Below, piece by piece: positions 51,311-59,964 of a stretch of 64,000 nucleotides of DNA; the stretch's first letter is position 1, and each line of letters begins with the position of its first letter. This DNA is from Microbacterium maritypicum MF109 (GTDB lineage Bacteria > Actinomycetota > Actinomycetes > Actinomycetales > Microbacteriaceae): the NCBI RefSeq assembly GCF_000455825.1, contig NZ_ATAO01000195.1, forward strand, positions 167,832-231,831, written 5' to 3'. The notes beneath the pieces were generated by a model. The model was not told the origin of the DNA. It searched no databases and saw nothing but the letters and a program-made list of their open reading frames with translations. The translations under genes were made by a program, and so were the position numbers.

Positions 51311-51739
51311 TCAGAAGTCCCCTTCGGCCACCTGGAAGCAGACCAGTCCGCGAGACCGCCACATCTCGACCACGCTGCGGCGGTCGTCGACGACGCCGAT
51401 CACAGTGAAGTGCGGTTCGATGTGGGCGTCGTAGATCTCGGCCTTGACGATGTTGTCGGCGCGCTGGTCGCCCGTGCGGCGGAGCAGGAGGCGGTCGAAC
51501 GGGATCTCGTTGAACGTCAGCCAGGCCTCGGTGGCGCGACGGGCGGTCTCGTCGCGGCCTGAGACCACGATGAGTGCGTCGACGTCGGGGTGGGCGGCGA
51601 AGGCCTGTGCTGCGACGACGACCGGATGGTTCGGGGTGTCGATCGACACGTTGCGCATGTCGTACGGGGAGCGGTCGCCGATGAGGGCGAGGGTGCCGTC
51701 GACGTCGAAGATCCAGGCGCGCGGGCGATCGGTGGGCAT
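51311..51739 (-). CDS. HAD phosphatase, polynucleotide-kinase-phosphatase-like
   Basis: 142 residues. HAD motif I is AWIFDVDGTLALIGDRSPYD, motif II is ALIVVSGRDE, and motif IV is GVVDDRRSVVEMWR. FDRLLLRRTGDQRADNIVK is the middle segment seen in the phosphatase half of T4 Pnkp-like proteins, which removes 3' phosphates from nucleic acid ends. The kinase half is absent. TACCCT sits 7 bp before the ATG, with no ribosome site. Confidence 0.87.
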   Translation of the reverse strand: MPTDRPRAWIFDVDGTLALIGDRSPYDMRNVSIDTPNHPVVVAAQAFAAHPDVDALIVVSGRDETARRATEAWLTFNEIPFDRLLLRRTGDQRADNIVKAEIYDAHIEPHFTVIGVVDDRRSVVEMWRSRGLVCFQVAEGDF

Positions 51740-51776
51740 GGTGCGAGGGTAGTGGTTTCTTCGGTGGTGACGAGGT

Positions 51777-51992
51777 TCAGGACTCGTCGGAACGTCGTCG
51801 TTCACGCCGGGCGACGCTCACGAGCAACGCCGACGCACCGATGATGAGGGCGAGGGCTGCGAGCCAGAAGGCCCACACCAGGTTCTGGAACACCGGCAGG
51901 TTGGCGACCACCGGGAGCGCGGCGCTGATGAGGATCATCGCCACGACGGTGGCTCGCTCGCGCGACGTGCCGCGGGCGCGTTCAGCCGTCAC
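51777..51992 (-). CDS. Small two-span membrane protein
   Basis: 71 residues from a GTG that overlaps the stop of the 25-codon frame upstream (GTGA). Two hydrophobic spans (VVAMILISAALPVVANLP and LVWAFWLAALALIIGASALLV) and a basic tail. Unrecognised. Confidence 0.6.
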   Translation of the reverse strand: MTAERARGTSRERATVVAMILISAALPVVANLPVFQNLVWAFWLAALALIIGASALLVSVARRERRRSDES

Positions 51993-52066
51993 GAGACCGT
52001 CTCGTTCGCTGTGTGCTGGCCGGCTGTGCCCGTTCTCGGCTGATCTCTGAGTTCTGCGATCTTCAT
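51989..52066 (-). CDS. 25-residue frame coupled to the membrane protein
   Basis: ATG with AAGGAG 6 nt upstream encodes KIAELRDQPRTGTAGQHTAN plus ETVS and stops in a GTGA overlap with the next gene. The strong ribosome site and coupling suggest it is translated, as a small protein or leader. Confidence 0.45.
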   Translation of the reverse strand: MKIAELRDQPRTGTAGQHTANETVS

Positions 52067-52204
52067 CACTGCTCCTTCACTGACCATCCCCGCCGTCGTG
52101 TAAGACGTTACTCCTGCTGCGCACGCCGTCTGGCTTCGACCAGTCCGGCGGAGGGCGCGGCGGAAGCGGGGTTGGCAGGTGCGCTCAGGTGTATGGGGCG
52201 GGGG

Positions 52205-52720
52205 TCAGGGGGAAGGGGGCGAGGCGAGAGGCTTCGCTGCATCCGTCCGCCCATCCGCGAACCGTGCCTGGGCCCGGTCATGACGCTTACCGACGGGCAC
52301 GAGCTCCGTGGCCTTCGGCAGCCCCATCGGCTTCGTCGAGACGTACACGCTCTCGGCGGTGTCGACGCGGAAGGTCTCGTGCCACACGCCGACCGCTCCC
52401 GGAGCGTTGCGAGCTGCGCGGTTGAAGGCGGTCCAGGCGGGGCGGTGCTGCTGGTTCGGGCTGGACGCGTAGGCGTAGAGCTTGTCGACGGATGACCAGT
52501 ACTGCACGACGTAGGGTCCGCCCGAGCCGAAGAGCAGGTGGTAGCCGAGCATGCCCGAGTCGGGATCGGTGCTGAGTTCGCGCAGCATCCCCGGCATGGC
52601 GAAGAAGGCCGGCATCCACAGGTCGGGGCGCCACCAGCGGTTGATCTGCATCCCGATGTGGAACACGACGAGCTCGCCCTCGTGGCGGTGGGTCATGCGG
52701 CCCGTGATGACTTTCGACAT
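52205..52720 (-). CDS. DUF4188 (monooxygenase-like) protein
   Basis: 171 residues. It has the DUF4188 pattern: VVFHIGMQINRWWRPDLWMPAFFAMPGML, then YHLLFGSGGPYVVQYWSS and VGVWHETFRV. The fold is a ferredoxin-like dimer distantly related to heme-binding monooxygenases. It is divergent from a MerR regulator across a perfect palindrome, so it is the likely MerR target. Confidence 0.9.
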   Translation of the reverse strand: MSKVITGRMTHRHEGELVVFHIGMQINRWWRPDLWMPAFFAMPGMLRELSTDPDSGMLGYHLLFGSGGPYVVQYWSSVDKLYAYASSPNQQHRPAWTAFNRAARNAPGAVGVWHETFRVDTAESVYVSTKPMGLPKATELVPVGKRHDRAQARFADGRTDAAKPLASPPSP

Positions 52721-52736
52721 GATGACTCCTTGGTTG

Positions 52737-52773
52737 GATAGTAGCGCTATCCATAATGGATAGCGCTACTATC
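52737..52773. promoter_or_regulatory. Perfect 37-bp MerR-type operator palindrome
   Basis: Arms GATAGTAGCGCTATCC (52737-52752) and GGATAGCGCTACTATC (52758-52773) are exact reverse complements around the spacer ATAAT. It occupies most of the 70 bp between the DUF4188 and MerR starts. Each arm also holds an internal AGCGCT palindrome. Confidence 0.85.
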
Positions 52774-52790
52774 GAAGTCAAGAGGTGGCC

Positions 52791-53465
52791 ATGAGAATTT
52801 CCGAACTGTCCGCGCAGACCGGCGTGACCGTGCCGACGATCAAGTACTACCTGCGCGAGGGGCTGCTGCCCGAAGGCGAGCGGTCGTCTGCGACTCAGGC
52901 CGCGTACGGCGAGAAGCACGTGGAGCGGCTGCGGGTGATCCGGGCGCTGCTCGACGCCGGGGTGAGCATTGCCGAGACGCGGCGGGTGCTGGGGGCGTTG
53001 GACGATCCGCCGGCGAGTCCGCACGAGCTGCTCGGGGCGGCGCATGCGGCGATCACCCCGCCCGTGGACGAAGAGCTCGATCTGACGGATGCCGAGGAGC
53101 TCGTCGCGGGGCTCGGGTGGAAGCCGGGGATGTGCGACGAGGCCGTGCTGCACGCGGTCGCGCGGGCGCTGCAGGGGTTGGAGCGCGTCGGGTTCACCGT
53201 TCCGGATGCGGCGATGGCGGAGTACCTCGCGTCGATGCGGCGGATTGCGGATGCGGAGATCGTGGGGGTGCCGGGGGAGTCTGCGGAAGCCGCGGTGCGG
53301 TACGTGGTGCTGGGGTCGGTGTTGGTGGAGCCGCTGTTGTTGGCGCTGCGGCGGGTGGCGCAGCAGGTGAGTTCGGGGGAGCGGTTTGGTGAGGCGAAGG
53401 CCAACCGTGCTTCGCCAGACGATGCTGCACTATCCATGCCTAGCGGTGGGGGCGAGACTCACTAG
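52791..53465 (+). CDS. MerR-family regulator
   Basis: 224 residues from the ATG after AAGAGG; an in-frame GTG two codons upstream is possible. The helix-turn-helix reads RISELSAQTGVTVPTIKYYLREGLLP, with the wing YGEKHVERLRVIRALLDAGVSIAETRRVL. The C-terminal ligand domain is longer than in CueR and lacks a metal-binding cysteine pair, suggesting an organic ligand. It should bind the adjacent 37-bp palindrome and control both itself and DUF4188. Confidence 0.92.
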   Translation: MRISELSAQTGVTVPTIKYYLREGLLPEGERSSATQAAYGEKHVERLRVIRALLDAGVSIAETRRVLGALDDPPASPHELLGAAHAAITPPVDEELDLTDAEELVAGLGWKPGMCDEAVLHAVARALQGLERVGFTVPDAAMAEYLASMRRIADAEIVGVPGESAEAAVRYVVLGSVLVEPLLLALRRVAQQVSSGERFGEAKANRASPDDAALSMPSGGGETH

Positions 53466-53517
53466 GCTCGTTGCGGCCGAGACACGCCGTACACGACATG
53501 TGACCCAAGGGGATGAG

Positions 53518-54003
53518 ATGTTTGATTACTGGCTGACGGTCGGCGCGGCCGCTCTCGGGGGCGGCATTGTCTCGGCGTTGATCATGGCGGCCGTCACGAT
53601 GTCTTCCACCTCGCGCAACATCTTCCAGAAGTCCGTGATCGAGCAACGCCAGGTCTGGCGCGACTCGCTGCGGGTATTGGTTCCTCGACTTCTGAGCGAC
53701 CGTGATCGCACGTCGCAGCGGTGCATCCGCGACTCTATCGTCTTGCATCTCAATCCCTCCAAGGATCGCGAAGCGGTATCCCTGATCGACGCATTCATCG
53801 CGAAGCGCTCGCCGCAGAATCGAGAGGCTGTCGTGCGCCACTTTCAGATGATGCTCAAGCACGAATGGGAAAAGTCGAAAATCGAAGCGACGGCGGGCAC
53901 GCGGGGTGCCGATCGAAAAGCAGCGCAGATCGTCGATGCTCAGCTTCGGCAGTTCGGCGCGAGATCTGAAGGCGCCGCCGCCCCACGGTCGAGGCGGAGC
54001 TAG
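53518..54003 (+). CDS. Membrane-anchored protein of unknown function
   Basis: 161 residues; ATG after AAGGGGATGAG. One N-terminal span (YWLTVGAAALGGGIVSALIMAAVTM) then a basic helical region (QVWRDSLRVLVPRLLSDRDRTSQRC). It is the first gene in which A/T content rises, and its stop overlaps that of the convergent helicase by 4 bp. I do not recognise the family. It may belong to the neighbouring defence-like genes. Confidence 0.68.
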   Translation: MFDYWLTVGAAALGGGIVSALIMAAVTMSSTSRNIFQKSVIEQRQVWRDSLRVLVPRLLSDRDRTSQRCIRDSIVLHLNPSKDREAVSLIDAFIAKRSPQNREAVVRHFQMMLKHEWEKSKIEATAGTRGADRKAAQIVDAQLRQFGARSEGAAAPRSRRS

Positions 54004-55733
54004 AGGGCTTTGCGTAGGTGCTCGCCCAGCGCCTTGTCACACACATAGACGTACGTACCGCGCATCCCACGCGTCAGCAGCACTCCGTAGATGTTGCGGA
54101 TAAACGTCAACAGATCGTCGTCCCCGAACGCATCCTTCAGGTGCCCGGTGTTCTCCTTGCCCTTCTTGTCCCGATAGCTCTCGCGATCAGCGACGATTCG
54201 TCCGGTTGCCGGGTCGAGGCGGAGGTCAGGCCCGATGATGACCCCGGCATAGTTCAGGTCGTACCCCTGAACGGTGTGGATCGAGCCGACCTCTTCGAGC
54301 GACCCTGCCGAGTTGATCCAGTCCGTGTCCGTGCCGTTCCACCGCATGCGCTCACCGTCAAGCTCGATGTCGAAGGCGTCAGGGCTCTTCTTCGACACCC
54401 AATCCCACGCGTAGCCGGCGACAAGGCGGGAAAGGCCGACCTCGGCATCCTTCTGGCGGATGGCATCGCGCATCTTTCCGAGGTCATCGAAAAGCCGGAG
54501 CTCGTACTCGCCTAGGTCGGGGAGCGATGGCGCTTCATCCCGCAGTAGGGCGCGGACGAATTCGACATAATCTGCGCCGGCCTGCACGCGCATCTGGGTC
54601 GTCAGTCGGAAGAAGCGATGCGCATCCTTGGACCCACTGATTTCGGCGTTGAGTGCCGCTGGGGAGAGGTCATGAGGCCGCACGCTCTGCTCCCCATCAA
54701 CAAGTAGGAGCTGATGCTTGCTCCGAGCCTTGATCCAGTCGAGCTGGGTGTGGCGAGGGTCATCGGTTCCGAACAGAGCCTCGTTGATCTCGCGAAACTT
54801 CTTGTTCTGCACGCCTGATGCTTGGTTGGCCCGTTGTCCGAGGCGATGGGTCTCGTCGACGAGGACGAGGTCGTAAGTCTCGTCAGATTCACCGAGCTGG
54901 AACGGTGACATCACCATCGCAGCATCGAGCTTGGGGGTCTTCTTGAAGACCTTCTTCACCGACATCCGCAGAGACTGCTGTGGGATCACGAGAGCCATGC
55001 GAAGGGTCTTGAGCAGCTCGCGATTCTCGGGGACGAAGAACTCCGAGAGCATCGAGTCTGGCTCGACTCCATCGCGGTCGTCGTAGTCTCGGATGTCGGC
55101 GAGCAGCTTCATCAGGAAGATCGCGATGATCGTCTTCCCTGTTCCCGGGTTGCCCTGGACAACGAGTGTTGATCGAGCGCCGGGCTCCTGAAGATCTTCG
55201 AGGAGACCTTCCAGGATGTCCATGATCGCGATGCCCTGGTCGTCTGTCAGAGCTTTAAAGGGCGACAGCTTGAAGAGGTCGGAGTTCTCGATCTGCGGGA
55301 TGCTGCGCGAGAAGAGGCCTTCTGCTCGCAGCGCTTCAAAGACGTCGCGGAACGACTCGCGGTAGAGGGCGCGGTCGTAGTACTGGGCATCAGTCAGACC
55401 GTCGTTGCCATTGAGGATGCGGTATTGGCCGTCGCCCGAGAACCAGCGAATGAGATGCGATTCAAGGTCGAGACAGACTGACTTGTTGAACGTGTGATCC
55501 ACGACGACGCGGATCGATTCGAGGGACTCGTTCTTCTTCGAGCCCGCGAGATGCTGACGCATCCGGGTAGCGGCACTCACCGTCTCGCCGACGTAGAGCC
55601 CGGGTGAATTGCGCTGGGCGTCCCCTTCGATCACATAGACAACCGGCCAGTTAGTGTGCCGGGTGTCGTCACGCGCCCACGTATCAACAGCGTCGCGGCG
55701 GAATGGAAGGCGCTGGATGCTGAAATCTGTCAC
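54000..55733 (-). CDS. GIY-YIG nuclease fused to DUF2075 helicase-like ATPase
   Basis: 577 residues from a GTG overlapping the MazG stop (GTGA). Residues 30-105 have the GIY-YIG pattern: VVYVIEG ... GLYVGETVSAATRMRQHL, an arginine, and the Glu in LDLESHLIRWF. Residues 190-577 are the DUF2075 superfamily-1 ATPase: Walker A GNPGTGKT (194-201), Walker B LVLVDETHRLG, LTTQMRVQAG, and the terminal IHTVQGYDLNYAGVIIG/GVLLTRGMRG helicase motifs. Fusions of this kind are frequent in defence islands. DNA cleavage coupled to ATP hydrolysis is inferred. Confidence 0.9.
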   Translation of the reverse strand: MTDFSIQRLPFRRDAVDTWARDDTRHTNWPVVYVIEGDAQRNSPGLYVGETVSAATRMRQHLAGSKKNESLESIRVVVDHTFNKSVCLDLESHLIRWFSGDGQYRILNGNDGLTDAQYYDRALYRESFRDVFEALRAEGLFSRSIPQIENSDLFKLSPFKALTDDQGIAIMDILEGLLEDLQEPGARSTLVVQGNPGTGKTIIAIFLMKLLADIRDYDDRDGVEPDSMLSEFFVPENRELLKTLRMALVIPQQSLRMSVKKVFKKTPKLDAAMVMSPFQLGESDETYDLVLVDETHRLGQRANQASGVQNKKFREINEALFGTDDPRHTQLDWIKARSKHQLLLVDGEQSVRPHDLSPAALNAEISGSKDAHRFFRLTTQMRVQAGADYVEFVRALLRDEAPSLPDLGEYELRLFDDLGKMRDAIRQKDAEVGLSRLVAGYAWDWVSKKSPDAFDIELDGERMRWNGTDTDWINSAGSLEEVGSIHTVQGYDLNYAGVIIGPDLRLDPATGRIVADRESYRDKKGKENTGHLKDAFGDDDLLTFIRNIYGVLLTRGMRGTYVYVCDKALGEHLRKAL

Positions 55734-56065
55734 TCCGAGGCCTCGGAGAGTTTGGTGTACTTCGTCATGCGGCCTTTGGCCAGCTCCACGGGGTACTTCG
55801 CCTTCGTCGACTCCAACTTCTTCATGACGATTTCGTCGAGGTCGACGCCAATCTTGTTCGCGAGGTGGATGCAGTAAGTGACAACATCCGCGAGTTCCGC
55901 CTCTACCTGCTCTTGGTCGAAGTCGGGGGACCACTGGAAGCACTCGAGGAGCTCACCTGCCTCGATTGAGATGCTCTTCGCGAGGTTCTCTGGGGAGTGG
56001 AACTGATCCCAGTCTCGTTCGGCGACGAAGGTGCGGAGCGCGGCGATGGACTCAGAGGCGGGCAT
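55730..56065 (-). CDS. MazG-like nucleotide pyrophosphohydrolase
   Basis: 111 residues of the RS21-C6/dCTPase branch of the MazG superfamily. The magnesium-binding acids are in SIEAGELLECFQW and EAELADVVTYC (ExxE and ExxD). It hydrolyses non-canonical or deoxynucleoside triphosphates to monophosphates. Overlap with the GIY-YIG/DUF2075 gene implies joint function, either depleting phage nucleotides or limiting damage signals. Confidence 0.92.
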   Translation of the reverse strand: MPASESIAALRTFVAERDWDQFHSPENLAKSISIEAGELLECFQWSPDFDQEQVEAELADVVTYCIHLANKIGVDLDEIVMKKLESTKAKYPVELAKGRMTKYTKLSEASE

Positions 56066-56445
56066 GGACTGACGCTATCAGCCGTCTACGGTAGCTCCGG
56101 GCGGCCGTGGATCGACGCCCAAATCACAGTCTTCGCCTAGCTCGGAAGAGCGCCGGGTGGTTCCGAGACCGTACCAGAGATCGGGCTGAAAATAGTCGTC
56201 CTCTTGCTAAGCGGGATAGAGCAGGAGCGCTACAACCATCCTGTTGGGAGTTGGTTGGCGGCACCGCCCTATCCCAAAGTTGATCCCCCAAAAAGGGGGT
56301 GTCTCTATTGAGGCGACAGGCTCGACGCTCTTCGTGCGCGCTGCGCACACGCTCCATCTTGGGGCGATCGCGCCTCATCGTTCGCAAAGTCGAGATAGTC
56401 TGCTCGCGCAATTTGATTCCAAGTGAAATTGCACGGGAAGTCTTT
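56066..56445. other. 380-bp gap without a recognisable gene
   Basis: It lies between the MazG gene and the receiver operon, both reading leftward. I see no frame with convincing coding character and no start with a ribosome site. CCCCC-AAAAA-GGGGG at 56285-56299 is a short hairpin that may end the receiver operon. The rest may be the promoter of the MazG pair or a decayed gene. Confidence 0.5.
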
Positions 56446-57765
56446 TCAGCCGGTTGCTTGGAAGCGTACGATTCCCGGTCTTGAGCTATGGTGACCGACG
56501 GCTGACACCAGCTCGAGAAGCAGCTGTTCCTTGATTCGCCCGATGGGCTTAAAAGCAGCTGCGGTGGTCTCGCCGCGGACCCGTACGAACCGGGGCTCGA
56601 CGAAGAGCTGAACGATCCCGCTGCCGAAGTCAACTTCTGGTGAGATCCAACCAGTCGACTTCGGGGTGAGCTCATGCGGCCTTGCCCCGTCCCTAACCGG
56701 CACGAGGGCCGCGAGGACATAGGGAACTGGGCCTGAAGTCTTCTGAGCGTAGTCGCAGGCGGCGCCGATGCGAATCTGGGCGATCTTCACATTTCCTTTA
56801 TACTTTGCCCACTCGATCTTAAGATTCTTTGCGACGACATATTCTCGGTACTCATCTTCGTCGACAAGCCCAAATTCATTCCAATCTAGACTCATCTCCA
56901 GTTCATTGACCGCACCCCAAGCTAGCGGAGAGATGGGCCTCGTGTCGTCGTTCTTGGTGACATGCAGTTTGGTGTTTAGTAGGCCGACCTGCTGCTTCGA
57001 GAGCGCCGGCGCCGGCTCGACGGCAGACTCAAATGCACGTTCCCACCCTACGCTCGCATCCGCAGTGTTTTGGAGGTGATCTTGGAGTAACGGGAGGAGC
57101 GCCGCTTGGACTGATGTGCGAGGGTCCTCTGACGCATTCGCGTGGCCTACGGCCTCCACGGCGAGGCGTTTGAGAAGCGTCGGAAATGGAGCAGTTGCTT
57201 CGAGCTCGGCGGCGAGACTCGTAATATCGGCCAGGACCCGGGACGCCGCTCCATATACTTCCGCCTCCCATTGTACGAGGGCGCTCATGGCGGGGTGTGC
57301 GCTGAGGTGTGTGCGGATGTCCTCGAGCAGGTTTCCTGCGGTCTGGTGACCAGTTCCGATGTTGATGTAGTTGGTCTTCGAGAGGGGTACGATCGCGATC
57401 GGCCTCGTATAGGGCATGTCGATGAAGAACTTTGCCTCAAGGTATGCCTGCAGTTCGGTCACGCGTTCGGGTACATCTGTCCAAACTGCAAGAATGTACG
57501 GTCCACCCGTTGGAACTATGACTTTGCCAAGTATTCTCTGAATTTCAGCATAATGTCTGTTGAAGTCGCTGCTCGCTGACCGGTCTTGCAACTGCAAGTC
57601 AATGAAAACTGCTCGCACTGCCGTAAATAGTTCCGCCGGCACGTCCTTCTCCGGCGTGTAATGAACGCGAGCACAGACGGAGCCCAGGGACTGGATGGTG
57701 GTGACGATGGCGTCAAGATGGTTCAGGTTGTCATCGATAACGACAAATCGTGGCGGAGTAAACAT
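56446..57765 (-). CDS. Receiver-domain protein with long C-terminal region of unknown function
   Basis: 439 residues; its ATG abuts the ATPase stop (TGAATG). The N-terminal 130 residues are CheY-like: acidic pair Asp11/Asp12 (VVIDDN), phospho-acceptor Asp56 (AVFIDLQL), a Thr near 96 and Lys130 (PLSK), at nearly the spacing of CheY. Residues 150-439 match nothing I know; they hold helices (LEATAPFPTLLKRLAVEA) and a mixed end (GAACDYAQKTSGPVPYVLAALVPV). It is the last gene of the Dcm operon and the presumed output of the kinase-like partner. Confidence 0.85.
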   Translation of the reverse strand: MFTPPRFVVIDDNLNHLDAIVTTIQSLGSVCARVHYTPEKDVPAELFTAVRAVFIDLQLQDRSASSDFNRHYAEIQRILGKVIVPTGGPYILAVWTDVPERVTELQAYLEAKFFIDMPYTRPIAIVPLSKTNYINIGTGHQTAGNLLEDIRTHLSAHPAMSALVQWEAEVYGAASRVLADITSLAAELEATAPFPTLLKRLAVEAVGHANASEDPRTSVQAALLPLLQDHLQNTADASVGWERAFESAVEPAPALSKQQVGLLNTKLHVTKNDDTRPISPLAWGAVNELEMSLDWNEFGLVDEDEYREYVVAKNLKIEWAKYKGNVKIAQIRIGAACDYAQKTSGPVPYVLAALVPVRDGARPHELTPKSTGWISPEVDFGSGIVQLFVEPRFVRVRGETTAAAFKPIGRIKEQLLLELVSAVGHHSSRPGIVRFQATG

Positions 57766-59907
57766 TCAGCCCCTCGGGAACACAAGCGCGAGCGCGGCAC
57801 CGTCGTATTCGGAGCCGAGCGGGAGTAGATCGGTGTCTACCATTCGTAGCGAACCACCGATGGTGTGCATTATTAGGTTGACGTAGTAGAGCCCCACCCC
57901 GATGCCATCCGGTCGGCGAGTGAAGAAAGGTTCGGTCGCATCCTCGAGGCCATCCGCGAAGCCGGGACCGTTGTCCGCAATTATTAGAGCGGGAGAGCCG
58001 AAGGCCTCCTCATCAACTGCGATCAAGAGCCGGCGTTTGGCTTCGGGCGTGTTCTCGGGCCAGCGTGAGGAGAGCCAGTACACGCTGTTGTCCACCAGGT
58101 TCGTCACCGCGCCAAGCACAAGGCCAAAAGGGAACTTCGTCGGCACGAGCATTGAGTTTGCGCCTCTGTCTACACGTACTTCCAAGGCAATATCGTGGTT
58201 TGAGAGGCGAATCGAGTTCAACTCGGCGGCACGTTCCGCAAGGTCGCGGAGGTCGTGGTCGGAGGCTTCGCCTTTGCGAAGGAGGTCACCAAAGCTATCG
58301 AGCACGGCGACAAGGTCACGCGCCTGCTGGATGGCGCCGTCAGCGTCGGCCCCACGTCGGAGTGCCGTGTGCAGAAGTCGAACCCCGTGATCGATCTCGT
58401 GATACACGATTACGAGCGACATGCTGGAGATCCCAGCGCGAAGCATGATCTCCCGCATGTCGCTGTATGCCCTCTGAGCCTTCTCGATGAGTGGATCAAC
58501 TTCGTCAGATAGGTTGTGCTTCTTCGCGAGGGACTTTATCTGTTGGAGAGGCTTCTCGATCCCTCCGCCCAGCGAATCTCTCTGCTTAGACAGAAGCTTG
58601 CGCAAGTTCTGCTTGTCCTTGTTGCGCTCTGATTCGAAAACTGAGACAGCCCCCCGGATCAGCGCACGCATCCTCCCGAGAGCAATGCCGTCGACGAATC
58701 CCTCGCGGTTTGTCTTCTCCTCAAGGCCCCTGCTTTTTTCCAGCGAGAGGTCTACCGCCCCGACAACGATGTTATTGCTGATCCGCTTGGTGGGGGAGTT
58801 CACCCGTCGGATATCGAGGCCGAGCCAGTCATCGCCCGGCTCACCGTAGTTGTAGACCCGGATCCCATCGCGGTAGACCCGAACACCTCCGCTTTCGTTC
58901 AGGAACTCCTGTAGCGAAGCGCTGTGCCCGATCTTCTCGATCACGTCTTTATCGCGGTCATAAACCATCAGAGTGCCAGAGATTGGTCCGATGCCATCTT
59001 GGTGAGTGACGCTGCTTCGGACAGCGCGCGGCTGCTTCTTCTCAGCTTTGAGGGCCTCTTGGTCTCGCTCGGGTAGGTCCTTAGGGTCAAGCAGCAGGCC
59101 GTATTCCGAGCCCTCGACGGTTCGCGGACTCAGCGCTATCCCTTTGAAGCCACGGAACTCGTATCGCCAGCTGAACCGGTTATCTTCGAGCGAGAAGGTG
59201 AATTGCCACGGTGCGCTCTCGAGAAGCGTCTCGGTATGGGGCACGTCGACCAGCCACTTCTGCTGCTGCGGGAGCACGAGGGTCGCTGCGAAGTCATCAG
59301 AGCGGGCTGCGAACGGGGAAGAAATCGACGTAATTTGGCGGAAGAGACGACGTACCTCGCCGCGAGTCCATGGCTCGCCGCGCAGGCCTGTCACGGTCAC
59401 CGATGTGCCGTTCGTTCCGGCAAAAGACTCAGGGAAGCGTTCGATGATCTCGACCCGCGCCTCGTCTAGGAACTCAGAGGCGGCAATCTCCTCCCAATCG
59501 ATTTTCAGCACCAGCTCTGGGCCACCGGCACGCCGCGTTACGACTTCGACGGCCTGGCCGAGCTTGTGGACGGCGAAGCGTCCGACGCCCTTCTCGCCGA
59601 GCGGCAAACGACCCTTGAGCGTCCGCACGCCTTCCGCTCGACTCTTAGCTTTGTGGTCGTGACCGGGCACCAGCCAGATGTTTCGAAGTGTGTCGTATGA
59701 CATCCCGTCTCCGTCATCGACGACGGTGATTGCTGCATCGGGCTTGTCTAGGCGAGACATTGTGACCACTGCCTGTGTGGCGTCCGCGTCGTACGCGTTC
59801 TTGACCAGCTCGAAGATCGCAAGGCGAGGACTGCCGATCAGCTGGTCGCCGAGCAGTTGGAGCAGCCTTGCGCGCGGGCGAAAGCGAGGGGACTCCTTGT
59901 CAGACAT
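57766..59907 (-). CDS. Double-GHKL ATPase: MORC/Hsp90-like front, histidine-kinase-like back
   Basis: 713 residues from the ATG after GGAG; a GTG touching the Dcm stop (59964) would add 19. First GHKL domain: FELVKNAYDADA (N box, 32-43), VVDDGDGMS (G1, 62-70), GEKGVGRFA (104-112). Second: an H-box-like VIVYHEIDHG with His near 503, LVDNSVYWL (604-612), IIADNGPGF (about 643-651), GIGVGLYYV (668-676). The first half resembles MORC/Hsp90 clamps; the second is a full kinase core. It may sense DNA through the clamp and phosphorylate the receiver encoded next. Confidence 0.88.
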   Translation of the reverse strand: MSDKESPRFRPRARLLQLLGDQLIGSPRLAIFELVKNAYDADATQAVVTMSRLDKPDAAITVVDDGDGMSYDTLRNIWLVPGHDHKAKSRAEGVRTLKGRLPLGEKGVGRFAVHKLGQAVEVVTRRAGGPELVLKIDWEEIAASEFLDEARVEIIERFPESFAGTNGTSVTVTGLRGEPWTRGEVRRLFRQITSISSPFAARSDDFAATLVLPQQQKWLVDVPHTETLLESAPWQFTFSLEDNRFSWRYEFRGFKGIALSPRTVEGSEYGLLLDPKDLPERDQEALKAEKKQPRAVRSSVTHQDGIGPISGTLMVYDRDKDVIEKIGHSASLQEFLNESGGVRVYRDGIRVYNYGEPGDDWLGLDIRRVNSPTKRISNNIVVGAVDLSLEKSRGLEEKTNREGFVDGIALGRMRALIRGAVSVFESERNKDKQNLRKLLSKQRDSLGGGIEKPLQQIKSLAKKHNLSDEVDPLIEKAQRAYSDMREIMLRAGISSMSLVIVYHEIDHGVRLLHTALRRGADADGAIQQARDLVAVLDSFGDLLRKGEASDHDLRDLAERAAELNSIRLSNHDIALEVRVDRGANSMLVPTKFPFGLVLGAVTNLVDNSVYWLSSRWPENTPEAKRRLLIAVDEEAFGSPALIIADNGPGFADGLEDATEPFFTRRPDGIGVGLYYVNLIMHTIGGSLRMVDTDLLPLGSEYDGAALALVFPRG

Positions 59908-59964
59908 GCGCTCTCCGAGCGAATAGGAGGACGCAACGACTCCAGCTTCTATTGTCGCGTTCAC

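Noticed and set aside
56124..56720. 198-codon minus-strand frame across the gap after the receiver gene
   Set aside because: It overlaps the receiver gene by 275 bp in another frame, has low-complexity Ser/Arg text and no ribosome site.
56446..57765. Receiver protein read as a restriction endonuclease partner of the methyltransferase
   Set aside because: The first 130 residues fit a CheY fold by acidic pair, acceptor Asp and Lys; I saw no PD-(D/E)xK, HNH or GIY-YIG motif in the remainder.
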